Of a stretch of DNA of 8,206 bases, positions 1 through 6,374 are shown piece by piece (position 1 is the stretch's first letter; each line of letters begins with the position of its first letter). Position numbers and translations under genes: made by a program. The DNA is from Clostridia bacterium (GTDB taxonomy: Bacteria; Bacillota; Clostridia; Christensenellales; UBA1242), in NCBI GenBank assembly GCA_017456465.1, contig JAFTJJ010000131.1:1-8206 (forward strand). Reading direction: 5' to 3'. The notes below the pieces were generated by a model. That model saw only the letters and a program-made list of their open reading frames with translations, did no database searches and was not told the origin of the DNA.

Positions 1-25
1 AAAACCTGCCCATTTTGTATTCAAT

Positions 26-289
26 TTATTTTCTGATTCCAAGTTTAGCAATCAAAGCACGATAGCCTTCAAGGTTTGTCTTTTTCAAGTATTCAAGAAG
101 ACCTTTTCTTTGACCAACAAGTTGCAAAAGACCACGACGAGAGTGATTGTCTTGTTTGTTTGCTTTGAGGTGCTCTGTGAGGTGATTGATGCGTTCTGTC
201 AAAAGTGCAATTTGAACTTCTGGAGAACCTGTGTCATTTTCACTTCTCTTGTATTCAGCAATAATCTCATTTTTTCTTGCTTTTGTCAT
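26..289 (-). CDS. rpsO: 30S ribosomal protein S15
   Basis: Small-subunit ribosomal protein that binds the three-way junction of helices 20-22 of 16S rRNA and helps assemble the platform. The 87 residues match the usual 88-89 residue length. The family signature is clear: DTGSPEVQIALLTERI at residues 19-34, then an H/D/S RNA-contact set that corresponds to E. coli H41, D48 and S51 (here H40, D47, S50), followed by SRRGLL and the C-terminal KLGIRK. The ATG at 289 sits 9 nt after a GGAGG ribosome binding site (299-303) and matches the usual N-terminus. The gene has its own promoter and a leader of about 80 nt. S15 commonly represses its own mRNA, so autoregulation is likely, though inferred here. 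In many Bacillota pnp follows rpsO; only 25 nt remain downstream here, and neither pnp nor a terminator can be seen in them. Confidence 0.98.
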   Translation of the reverse strand: MTKARKNEIIAEYKRSENDTGSPEVQIALLTERINHLTEHLKANKQDNHSRRGLLQLVGQRKGLLEYLKKTNLEGYRALIAKLGIRK

Positions 290-372
290 TTCTTTTTACC
301 TCCATTTTTATGATTCGCCAAAGCCAAAGCGTGCGGTCAGAGGAATCCAAATCACACCTTGAACTCGGTATA
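290..372 (-). promoter_or_regulatory. rpsO 5' leader, candidate S15 autoregulatory RNA
   Basis: This is the predicted untranslated leader between the rpsO start and the transcription start expected from the promoter at 379-407. It holds the ribosome binding site GGAGG (299-303). The segment CCUCUG (minus strand, 343 to 338) can pair over six positions, two of them G-U, with UGGAGG (304 to 299), which would hide the ribosome binding site. Competing pairings are GAUUC (347-343) with GAAUC (316-312) and UGAUU (354-350) with AAUCA (315-311). Such mutually exclusive helices are what an S15-controlled leader would need. I could not assign it to a named S15-leader class. Confidence 0.45.
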
Positions 373-378
373 TGCAGT

Positions 379-407
379 ATTTTAGCATTAAAATTCAATT
401 TTGTAAA
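379..407 (-). promoter_or_regulatory. sigma-A type promoter of rpsO
   Basis: On the minus strand, -35 TTTACA (407-402) is followed by a 17-nt spacer and -10 TAAAAT (384-379). The three bases before the -10 are TGC, giving an extended -10. It lies in the 136-nt gap between recJ and rpsO and predicts a start near 372. I see no clear terminator for recJ in this gap, so some recJ transcripts may run into rpsO. Confidence 0.8.
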
Positions 408-425
408 CCGTTTTTTCAAAATAAT

Positions 426-2768
426 TTAATTTTTTGGGAGAACTCTTTCAACCTCTCGGAAAAGCTTTGAATTTGAAAGTTCTTGTTTTTGATCAAAACA
501 TTTTCCCTTTTCAACCTTGAACTCTCCTCCATCAAATAAAATATTGAAAATTTCAAGCTCTGCGAACACAAGGAGTGCAAACACAAGTTCAGCTGGTGAC
601 AAGTTTTTTGAAATTGCAGACAGCTTTTTTGCCCATTCAAACGCGCTGACAGCAAAGATGTCGAGGTTGTTTTTGATGTTCACAAAGCAAAGTCCCAAAA
701 CTTCTCGTTTGGTGTTGATTTTTGCCGACAGTTTTGTTATGTATTCAGGTTCGAAAACAGACGTCATGTTTTCAGCAATTGAAACATGCTCGCGTTCAAA
801 ACATCTTCTCAGATAAAACACTTTTTCATAGCCCGCAAGTTCATCTGGAAGGAATGCTCCTTCAGGTCTTACGATTACCACATTTTGTTTGTTTGCAAGT
901 GGCGCTGGAGACATCACAAATCCAAGATTTTTGATGTCATTTATGAACCCATAATCAAATGAATTGTCAATTACAACTGCGTGAGCAAATGCAGAAGTAG
1001 TGTTGTTTTTGATGACTGAGACAACATCTCTTTTGTTAAACTCAGTTATGTTTTGTGGTTTGAATTGGGTTTTGTTTGACAAAAAGAGTGACATCAATGA
1101 TGAAATCATGTTTTCTTGTCTTGTTTCTTCAAATTTGAAGTCAACAAGGTTTGCTGTCTTGAAAATTGCTTGAGGATAAAACTTTCCTTTATATTCATTG
1201 ATTTCAAGATCAACAATGATTTGTTTTTCTCCACTTTGACTCAATGCACTCACATATTTCCCCGCACCAAAAGCAACAATGTGTTTGCCATTTTTTGTCA
1301 CGAATTTGTAATGTCTGAAGCTCTTGCCTGGCATTTGTTGAGGTGAAAGTTCGTGAACTCTTATCATGAAAATTGGTTTTTCATTTTCGCAGCCAAATGG
1401 CTCCAAGATTGAAAGTTCATCGATGAACTTTTTGTTGATGTCTTTGTCTTCAATTTCAAATGAATAATCAAAGTTTTGAATGAAGTTTCCATTGTCATAT
1501 TTTTCGGACATTTTTTCTGCAATTTTCTTTTTGAATTCTTCAAAGTTTTTTTCCTCAATTTCAAGTCCGATTGCCATCTTGTGACCACCACATCTCACGC
1601 AAAGGTGTGAAAGTTCAAGCACGAGAGCGTGAAGGTCAACACCATCCACGCTTCTGCCACTGCCCTTGAGTGTGCCATAATCAGTTTTTGCAAAGCAAAT
1701 GGTTGGTCTTCCAAGATCATGGCAAATTCTTGACGACAAAATTCCAAGAACACCCTGATGAAAGTCTCCAGTCAAAATTAGAATTGGTTGATTTTGGAAT
1801 TTGAGTTTTTTGATTTCTTTCTCAATTTCGGCATTTCCTTTTTGGATTTCTGCAAGTCTTTCTGCATTGTCAGCTTCGATTTTTGCAAGCAATTCTGAAA
1901 GTTTTGAATCATCATTTTCTGCAAAATAATCAAAAACGATTTTTCCTTCTGCCATTCTGCCACTTGCATTCACACGCGGAACAATTTTGAATGCAACATC
2001 GGTTGAATTGATTTTTGAAAGTCCAAGAGTTTCAAGCATGAACATGATGCTGCGTCTGGCATTTCCAGAATTGATGAGATCGAGTCCAAGTTTTGCAATT
2101 GCTCGATTTTCATCAACAAGAGGAACAATGTCTCCGATTGTCGCAATGCTGACCAAGTCAATGTATTTTTTCACTTCAGAGATGCCACCCAAGGCTTGCA
2201 CAAGTTTGAGGGCAACACCTGCACCGCAAAGACCAGAAAATGGATATTTCTGATTTGGTATTTTTGGATCAACAACTATTGTTTTTGGAAGATCATCCCC
2301 CATTTCATGGTGATCAGTGATCACGATGTCAATTCCTCTTGATTTGATTTCTTCGGTTTCACGAATTGCTGTGATTCCAAGGTCAACAGTGATGATGAGG
2401 TCTGGGTTGAATCTGCTTTGAATTTCGTTAATTGTTGCAACAGACAAACCATAACCATCATCAAACCTGTTTGGAATGTAAACATCAGGAGAAAGACCTT
2501 TTGACGACAGAAACAAGAAAAGAACTGTGCTTGCAACGATTCCGTCACAGTCATAGTCACCATAGATGAGCACTCTTTCATTGTTTTGGATCGCTTTTTC
2601 AACTCTTTCTTTTGCCTCTTTCATTCCAGAAAGCAAAAGTGGGTCATGAAGATCATCAAGGCTTGGATTCAAGAATTTTTCAATGTTGAAATTTGGGTTG
2701 TTTTCACTTTTATTTTTTAAAAATTCTTGAAGCTTTTGATTCAACGAGGTGAGTTTTATTGTCCCCAT
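426..2768 (-). CDS. recJ: Single-stranded-DNA-specific exonuclease RecJ
   Basis: A 5'-3' exonuclease on single-stranded DNA that acts in the cytoplasm in RecF-type recombination and in repair. It has 780 residues, close to the usual length of about 790 in Bacillota, where the protein carries an extra C-terminal domain. DHH phosphoesterase motifs appear in order: GDYDCDG (70-76), TVDLGIT (127-133), TDHH (151-154, metal ligands), CGAG (181-184), IGDIVPL (211-217) and PRVNASGRM (264-272). The DHHA1 part has GVLGI (339-343), GSGRSVDG (369-376) and CGGHKMAIGL (393-402). A probable OB-like domain spans about 435-545, with a less conserved C-terminal region after about 550. The ATG at 2768 is chosen because AAGGAG (2780-2775) lies 6 nt upstream. 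An in-frame ATG at 2822 has no such site and would make translation pass through the secF terminator hairpin. recJ downstream of secDF is standard synteny. Confidence 0.97.
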   Translation of the reverse strand: MGTIKLTSLNQKLQEFLKNKSENNPNFNIEKFLNPSLDDLHDPLLLSGMKEAKERVEKAIQNNERVLIYGDYDCDGIVASTVLFLFLSSKGLSPDVYIPNRFDDGYGLSVATINEIQSRFNPDLIITVDLGITAIRETEEIKSRGIDIVITDHHEMGDDLPKTIVVDPKIPNQKYPFSGLCGAGVALKLVQALGGISEVKKYIDLVSIATIGDIVPLVDENRAIAKLGLDLINSGNARRSIMFMLETLGLSKINSTDVAFKIVPRVNASGRMAEGKIVFDYFAENDDSKLSELLAKIEADNAERLAEIQKGNAEIEKEIKKLKFQNQPILILTGDFHQGVLGILSSRICHDLGRPTICFAKTDYGTLKGSGRSVDGVDLHALVLELSHLCVRCGGHKMAIGLEIEEKNFEEFKKKIAEKMSEKYDNGNFIQNFDYSFEIEDKDINKKFIDELSILEPFGCENEKPIFMIRVHELSPQQMPGKSFRHYKFVTKNGKHIVAFGAGKYVSALSQSGEKQIIVDLEINEYKGKFYPQAIFKTANLVDFKFEETRQENMISSLMSLFLSNKTQFKPQNITEFNKRDVVSVIKNNTTSAFAHAVVIDNSFDYGFINDIKNLGFVMSPAPLANKQNVVIVRPEGAFLPDELAGYEKVFYLRRCFEREHVSIAENMTSVFEPEYITKLSAKINTKREVLGLCFVNIKNNLDIFAVSAFEWAKKLSAISKNLSPAELVFALLVFAELEIFNILFDGGEFKVEKGKCFDQKQELSNSKLFREVERVLPKN

Positions 2769-2774
2769 AATTTT

Positions 2775-2780
2775 CTCCTT
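2775..2780 (-). promoter_or_regulatory. recJ ribosome binding site
   Basis: AAGGAG on the minus strand, 6 nt before the ATG at 2768. It decides the recJ start in favour of 2768 over the in-frame ATG at 2822. Confidence 0.85.
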
Positions 2781-2794
2781 TTGTAATTTTAAAT

Positions 2795-2847
2795 AAAAAA
2801 ACTGCCAACTTATATGGTGCAATTTGCACCAAGAGAAAGGCAGTTTT
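2795..2847 (-). terminator. Composite-hairpin intrinsic terminator after secF
   Basis: On the minus strand, a 9-bp outer stem AAAACTGCC (2847-2839) / GGCAGTTTT (2806-2798) runs into a seven-T tract (2801-2795). Inside the loop is a second hairpin with arms GGTGCA and TGCACC (2830-2816), separated by only three bases. The element begins 25 nt after the secF stop codon and ends 26 nt before the recJ start. It probably ends secDF transcripts. Because no recJ promoter can be seen downstream of it, it may also set how much transcription reaches recJ. Confidence 0.8.
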
Positions 2848-2872
2848 GATTTTTTTAATTTATGTTTTCAAA

Positions 2873-3787
2873 TTAATTGTTTTTGCTGAGTTTGTGTTTG
2901 TCTCTTGCAACTTTTGCTTGAGCGAGGTAACCACAAAGAGTTGTTGAAACAAAAAGTGAATAGAACGCAACAAGAGCAGAAAGTGCGACAGAAACTGCAA
3001 AAAGTTTGATGATGTTTGCTGAAACAAACAATGTTGCAATTCCAAACAAAAGCATTGCAGCAAGGACGATCACAATCATCACCAATGATCCGTTGAATGC
3101 GTCAGCATAAACTTCTCTTGGTGTTTGATTGTTTGTTTTTGCGCGAAGAGTCTCTCTTGCTTTTTCAAGAATGAGAGCAAAAAGTCCAGCAAAAGCAACA
3201 GAAGATGCAAAAATGCTCACACAAGATGCAACCGTGAGAGGAACTCTCGTGAGAAGAATAATTGCAAAACTGATGATCATTACATGGAGAGAACCAAACA
3301 AAATTGCAAGGGCTTCCATCACGCCATATCTGAGCCAACAAATTGCAAAAATTGCAACGAGGATTCCAAGAATTGAAAATCCAACGGTAAGAACTGTTTT
3401 TTGTGTGACACTTCCACTGATTGACAGAACCTCACTCACATTTTCAAGAGGAAGAGACAATTTTTCAGCAATGTCTGATCTGATGTTTGAAGCTTTTTCA
3501 GCTGAAAGATCTTGAGTGTTGATTTTCACAACAAAGTAAGAACTTGTGAACTTATCTTCATCATAACTTGAATCAATTGACAAGCCATAGTCGTCAAGCA
3601 CGTCAGCAACTGATGCAGCATAAGATTCTGTGTTTTGACCATCTGGAACTTGAATTTCAATTTGTTTTCCACCGACAAAGTCAATGCCAAGGTTGATTCC
3701 AGCAGTCAAACTTACGACAACTGAACTGATCACAATTGCAAGTGAAACAATGAGCATGATTGGGAGCAAAATTTTTGACTTTTTCAT
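2873..3787 (-). CDS. secF: Protein translocase subunit SecF (divergent)
   Basis: Membrane subunit that pairs with SecD and assists SecYEG in pulling exported proteins across the membrane, normally using the proton gradient. At 304 residues it has the usual SecF length. Visible features are helix 1 (about 7-29), the SecF signature GIDFVGG (34-40), an extracytoplasmic domain (about 40-130), and five further helices (about 132-153, 157-180, 183-207, 232-256, 258-282). The helix-4 consensus normally reads like NDTIVVFDRIREN. Here EKARETL (208-214) matches the DRIREN end, but residues 194-207 contain no acidic residue, so the functional Asp (E. coli D213) is missing. The start at 3787 lies 3 nt after the secD stop, with AGGAGG (3801-3796) inside the end of secD, which indicates translational coupling. 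Identity rests on fold, signature and position next to secD; normal proton coupling is doubtful. Confidence 0.93.
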   Translation of the reverse strand: MKKSKILLPIMLIVSLAIVISSVVVSLTAGINLGIDFVGGKQIEIQVPDGQNTESYAASVADVLDDYGLSIDSSYDEDKFTSSYFVVKINTQDLSAEKASNIRSDIAEKLSLPLENVSEVLSISGSVTQKTVLTVGFSILGILVAIFAICWLRYGVMEALAILFGSLHVMIISFAIILLTRVPLTVASCVSIFASSVAFAGLFALILEKARETLRAKTNNQTPREVYADAFNGSLVMIVIVLAAMLLFGIATLFVSANIIKLFAVSVALSALVAFYSLFVSTTLCGYLAQAKVARDKHKLSKNN

Positions 3788-3790
3788 AAA

Positions 3791-5065
3791 CTATACCTCC
3801 TCCCTTTTGAAATGATAAATCTTGTCTTTGCCTTTGTTGAATGTCTCAACGATGTTCACAAGACCAGGAAGAAGAACAAGCCCTTCAAAAAGTCCAACAA
3901 CAGACATGATCAGCAAAATAAGGGCTGATGTTTGCAAAATTCCAGAAGTTGCGGCTGCCATTATTGCAGAAATCACAAGAATAATTGATCCAAGTGCAAC
4001 AATTGGTGCAATGCTCTTTTTGCGTGCCGTGTCAAGACTTGCCTCGATGGTTTTGCCTGTGAGGAACTCAGATCTCACGCGTTCAGCGAACACAGATTTC
4101 ATTGCGGCACAAACAGCAAAGCCGAGTGCAACGCAAAGAAGAGATGTTGCATTGATTTCAACAGCAGAAACGCCCCAGAAAAGAATTGTGCAGCAAACAG
4201 CAGCAAACAAACTTGAAACAATGTTCATGATTCCGATGATTCCATAGCGGATTGCAAAGAACGCAAGAACAATGACTGCAAGGAATGCAATGCCAATGAT
4301 TGAGCTGAGAATTGAAGATCTCACACCAACAGTGTTGATGACAACAGTGTCTGAGTTGAGAGTTACTGGGATTGATCCAAACTTCACTTTCATTGCAAAA
4401 TCAAGCGCACTGTTATAGTCGGTGAAAGTGAGAGGAAGATTTGAGTAGTCAGTGTTTTTTGACATGTCCTCAGTTGAAAAGCTTGTTTGAGTTGCTCCGC
4501 CCATACAAACATAAATTGACGTTCCTGCAGCAAGAAGTTCTTCATAAGCCTCCTTGCCCGCTTCATTGAATTCAAGTGTGACATAAGTGTAAGAGGTGTA
4601 TGACGAAATCTTCACCCCTTTGATGTGTTTTGATCCAATAATGTATGTGTCATCTTCGTTTGATGAACTTCTCAGTTCAAAAGCACCCACTCCAACTGCC
4701 TTTAAAAGTGAATAAGCATTTTTGAAAGAAGATCCACCATTTGGATATGACACTTCCACCCTGATTTTTTCACCGTTCACTGAATAAACATTGGTGCTTG
4801 GGTAGCCTTTTTCAGATAATACTGTCTTGATTTCTGAAATTGATTTGTTGATGTCATTTGTGCCAGTTGATCCTTCTGGTGAAATGTCATACTCAGCATA
4901 CATTCCTGCAGAAAAATCATTGCCGACGCGAATTGCTCCAGCAAAAGATTTGAACTGAGTGTTTCCAAAAGTCATTGGAACAAATGAAAAGATTGCACCA
5001 ACCAAAAGAACGATTGAAAGAATGACAATGATTGCAATGGCTGGTTTACGTTTGATAGGTTTCAT
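3791..5065 (-). CDS. secD: Protein translocase subunit SecD (divergent)
   Basis: Partner of SecF in the Sec export machinery. The 424 residues fit the short SecD form of Bacillota. Order: helix 1 (about 8-30), a degenerate LGLDLxGG motif seen as VGNDFSAG (47-54), a large extracytoplasmic domain (about 55-245), then five helices (about 251-272, 275-298, 304-326, 352-374, 377-401). Helix 4 normally carries GMAVDANVLIFERI. Here it is GFAV (315-318) followed by CAAMKSVFAERV (319-330): the Asp (E. coli D519) and Asn are absent and a lysine, K323, lies in the helix. The usual DAN in helix 5 is also not seen. ERV and GKT (337-339) keep the rest of the motif recognisable. The ATG at 5065 is the only reasonable start, but the best upstream ribosome binding site (AAGGA) is about 17 nt away, so initiation looks weak. 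It is co-transcribed with secF. Confidence 0.93.
   Translation of the reverse strand: MKPIKRKPAIAIIVILSIVLLVGAIFSFVPMTFGNTQFKSFAGAIRVGNDFSAGMYAEYDISPEGSTGTNDINKSISEIKTVLSEKGYPSTNVYSVNGEKIRVEVSYPNGGSSFKNAYSLLKAVGVGAFELRSSSNEDDTYIIGSKHIKGVKISSYTSYTYVTLEFNEAGKEAYEELLAAGTSIYVCMGGATQTSFSTEDMSKNTDYSNLPLTFTDYNSALDFAMKVKFGSIPVTLNSDTVVINTVGVRSSILSSIIGIAFLAVIVLAFFAIRYGIIGIMNIVSSLFAAVCCTILFWGVSAVEINATSLLCVALGFAVCAAMKSVFAERVRSEFLTGKTIEASLDTARKKSIAPIVALGSIILVISAIMAAATSGILQTSALILLIMSVVGLFEGLVLLPGLVNIVETFNKGKDKIYHFKREEV
3796..3801 (-). promoter_or_regulatory. secF ribosome binding site within the secD 3' end
   Basis: AGGAGG, flanked by further G-rich bases, lies 8 nt before the secF ATG and forms part of the last secD codons. 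It is the strongest ribosome binding site in the window. It suggests that SecF output is kept in step with SecD. Confidence 0.85.
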
Positions 5066-5105
5066 AATTTTTCTGTCTCTTTTCCTTTTTATTCATTTTG
5101 AACAC

Positions 5106-5135
5106 ATTATACAACAATAATATCACATTGGTCAA
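5106..5135 (-). promoter_or_regulatory. sigma-A type promoter of secD-secF
   Basis: On the minus strand, -35 TTGACC (5135-5130, five of six consensus bases) and a perfect -10 TATAAT (5111-5106) are separated by 18 nt. The predicted start is near 5099, giving a leader of about 34 nt before the secD ATG. This is the best promoter in the window and makes secDF independent of yajC. Confidence 0.88.
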
Positions 5136-5157
5136 CCTTTATGCGAAAATTATGCAC

Positions 5158-5206
5158 AAAAAAATGAGAAGTAATCAGTGTTTTTGTGCACAATTGCTCC
5201 TCATTT
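5158..5206 (-). terminator. Intrinsic terminator after the YrzE-like gene
   Basis: On the minus strand, AAATGAG (5206-5200) pairs with CTCATTT (5168-5162), and the stem continues inward imperfectly through an AAT/ATT and a GTG/CAC segment. It runs straight into a seven-T tract (5164-5158). It lies 24 nt after the stop codon at 5231 and upstream of the secD promoter, so it separates the two transcription units. Together with that promoter it accounts for most of the 165-nt gap 5066-5230. Confidence 0.72.
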
Positions 5207-5230
5207 CAATTGAAATTAAATAATTTTGTG

Positions 5231-5629
5231 TTATTTTTTTGTGTTTACTCCAACAATTCCAAAAATTGCGCCCACAATTGCAGTGAATGCAAAATCAAGA
5301 GCAAGCCCAACTGTGATGCAAAATTCACCTGCAAGAACGCTGAAAATCACAAATGCAAGTGTGGTGTAAACGGTTGCAAACAAAACACCTTTCAAAAACC
5401 CCCTGCTTGACCTTTTGGAAAACATGAGTGAGCCAATTCCAACACTTAGTGCTTTGATGCCCAGATTGACTGGTGTGATGACAGAGTCAGGAAGTCCTGC
5501 CATCTTTATCACAAGTGCAAAGGCAATGATGCAGGCAAAAGTGATGATGAAAGCAACGATAAGACCTTTTGTGAATGCTGCAAGACCACCATAAGTTTTT
5601 TCGATGCTGTTTTGATTTGTTTTTGTCAT
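5231..5629 (-). CDS. YrzE / TIGR04086-like four-helix membrane protein
   Basis: A 132-residue membrane protein of unknown function. Four hydrophobic helices are visible at about 22-43, 49-69, 76-99 and 104-127, with a short polar N-terminus and a KK C-terminus. There is no signal peptide or catalytic motif. The assignment rests on size, four-helix layout and position directly after yajC, which is where the YrzE/TIGR04086 family sits in Bacillota. The ATG at 5629 is preceded by AAGGAG (5642-5637) with 7-nt spacing. An in-frame ATG at 5725 lies inside the yajC terminator and is rejected. The gene sits alone between the yajC terminator and its own terminator. A role linked to Sec export is suggested only by its neighbours. 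Confidence 0.82.
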   Translation of the reverse strand: MTKTNQNSIEKTYGGLAAFTKGLIVAFIITFACIIAFALVIKMAGLPDSVITPVNLGIKALSVGIGSLMFSKRSSRGFLKGVLFATVYTTLAFVIFSVLAGEFCITVGLALDFAFTAIVGAIFGIVGVNTKK

Positions 5630-5650
5630 GGATTTTCTCCTTATGGTCAA

Positions 5651-5682
5651 TTTATATGCATGAATCTGTTCAAACTTGACAA
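5651..5682 (-). promoter_or_regulatory. Possible weak promoter of the YrzE-like gene
   Basis: On the minus strand, TTGTCA (5682-5677) and TATAAA (5656-5651) each match consensus at five of six positions, but the spacer is 20 nt, longer than ideal. The gene lies just behind a good terminator, so some promoter is expected in this 64-nt interval, and this is the best candidate. Confidence 0.35.
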
Positions 5683-5693
5683 AAAAGTGGCAC

Positions 5694-5722
5694 AAAAAAA
5701 TCACGGATGATTTCCGTGATTT
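5694..5722 (-). terminator. Intrinsic terminator after yajC
   Basis: On the minus strand, AAATCACGGA (5722-5713) and TCCGTGATTT (5707-5698) form a 10-bp stem with a 5-nt loop. It runs directly into a seven-T tract (5700-5694). It begins 15 nt after the yajC stop codon. It is the cleanest terminator in the window. Confidence 0.92.
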
Positions 5723-5737
5723 CAAATTTTGTCAAAT

Positions 5738-6277
5738 CTAAGCTTTTTTGTTTGAAGATTTTTTGCTGGTTGACTTTTTTGCTGTTGTTTTCTTTGCAGG
5801 AGCTTTGTTTTCTTGAGGAGTCTCTGCTGGCTCTGCTGGTGCTGTTTCAGATTCTGCAGCTGCAGCTTCTGCATTTTCTTCCTTCTTTTCTTCAACCTTT
5901 GGTTCTTCAACCTTTTTTGCAGTTGACGAAACAATGTAAGCTACTGACGCAATGTCAAACTCCATTGTTGTTTTGTTGCCCTTTGCACCTGTTTCCAAGA
6001 TGAAAGATTTTTGACCATCTTTTTCAGTGATTTTGGTGACTCTTCCAATGACACCGCCAATTGTTTTGATTGTGTCTCCCACATTCAAACTGTCGAGCAT
6101 TTGTGTGTACTCTTTGTTTCTTTTTCTTTGAGTGATTGCTGGAAGCACAAGCATCAAAACAACAAGCACAATCATTACAACATAAACCCAGATTGATGAG
6201 CCATTGTTTGCGTTTGCATCAGATGATGTGCTGGTTGATTCAGCAAGCAAATCAACAAAGTTCAAAATTTTGTTCAT
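5738..6277 (-). CDS. yajC: Sec translocase accessory protein YajC, with long charged tail
   Basis: A single-span membrane protein that associates with SecD-SecF. The 179 residues comprise a Ser/Asn-rich N-terminus, one hydrophobic helix (about 29-47), then the YajC core: QRKRNKEYTQMLDSLNVGD (50-68), TIGGVIGRV (72-80), and a small beta domain ending near 117. From about 120 the protein departs from the family, which is usually about 85-115 residues. First comes an acidic Glu/Ala-rich stretch (about 123-157), then a basic Lys/Ser/Thr-rich end (158-179) with repeated KK pairs. The ATG at 6277 is chosen over the ATG at 6283 because AAGGAG (6290-6285) is 7 nt from the former and only 1 nt from the latter. 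It has its own promoter and terminator, and may also receive read-through from tgt, after which no terminator is seen. Confidence 0.94.
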   Translation of the reverse strand: MNKILNFVDLLAESTSTSSDANANNGSSIWVYVVMIVLVVLMLVLPAITQRKRNKEYTQMLDSLNVGDTIKTIGGVIGRVTKITEKDGQKSFILETGAKGNKTTMEFDIASVAYIVSSTAKKVEEPKVEEKKEENAEAAAAESETAPAEPAETPQENKAPAKKTTAKKSTSKKSSNKKA

Positions 6278-6284
6278 TTTCATT

Positions 6285-6290
6285 CTCCTT
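6285..6290 (-). promoter_or_regulatory. yajC ribosome binding site (decides the start)
   Basis: AAGGAG on the minus strand. Spacing is 1 nt to the ATG at 6283 and 7 nt to the ATG at 6277, so the shorter protein beginning MNKILNF is the likely product. Confidence 0.8.
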
Positions 6291-6313
6291 GATATTTTTT
6301 AATTTGTAAATAC

Positions 6314-6342
6314 ACTTTAACACGCCCGACCAAGTTTAGCAA
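6314..6342 (-). promoter_or_regulatory. Extended -10 promoter of yajC
   Basis: On the minus strand, TTGCTA (6342-6337) is followed by a 17-nt spacer and TAAAGT (6319-6314). The three bases before the -10 are TGT, giving an extended -10. Each hexamer matches consensus at four of six positions. It lies in the tgt-yajC gap, and the predicted start is near 6307, giving a leader of about 30 nt. Confidence 0.6.
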
Positions 6343-6374
6343 GCGATTTTGAGCATGTTTTTGGTATAATTTGT

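Noticed and set aside
411..425. Possible terminator for recJ in the A+T-rich sequence after its stop.
   Set aside because: No G+C-containing stem is present next to the T/A runs; only weak all-A/T pairings are possible.
2769..2822. Longer recJ start at an in-frame ATG, adding 18 residues.
   Set aside because: It has no ribosome binding site, and the extension falls within the secF terminator hairpin. The ATG at 2768 has an ideal AAGGAG.
3822..4247. Plus-strand open frame of 141 codons.
   Set aside because: It is fully antisense to secD, with no ribosome binding site or recognisable protein. It is a by-product of codon bias in secD.
5186..5410. Plus-strand frame of 74 codons with ten cysteines, lying near where a SCIFF peptide gene would be expected.
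   Set aside because: Most of it is antisense to the YrzE-like gene. Its cysteines mostly arise from reading GCA alanine codons backwards as TGC. It starts at GTG, has no ribosome binding site and runs against the direction of all other genes.
5630..5725. Longer start for the YrzE-like protein, adding 32 residues.
   Set aside because: The added stretch is translated from the yajC terminator and the promoter region, and the family normally begins close to the first membrane helix.
6365..6370. Perfect TATAAT on the plus strand at the tgt stop codon.
   Set aside because: No -35 element lies at a suitable distance, and it would only direct antisense transcription into tgt. A chance match is likely in A+T-rich sequence.
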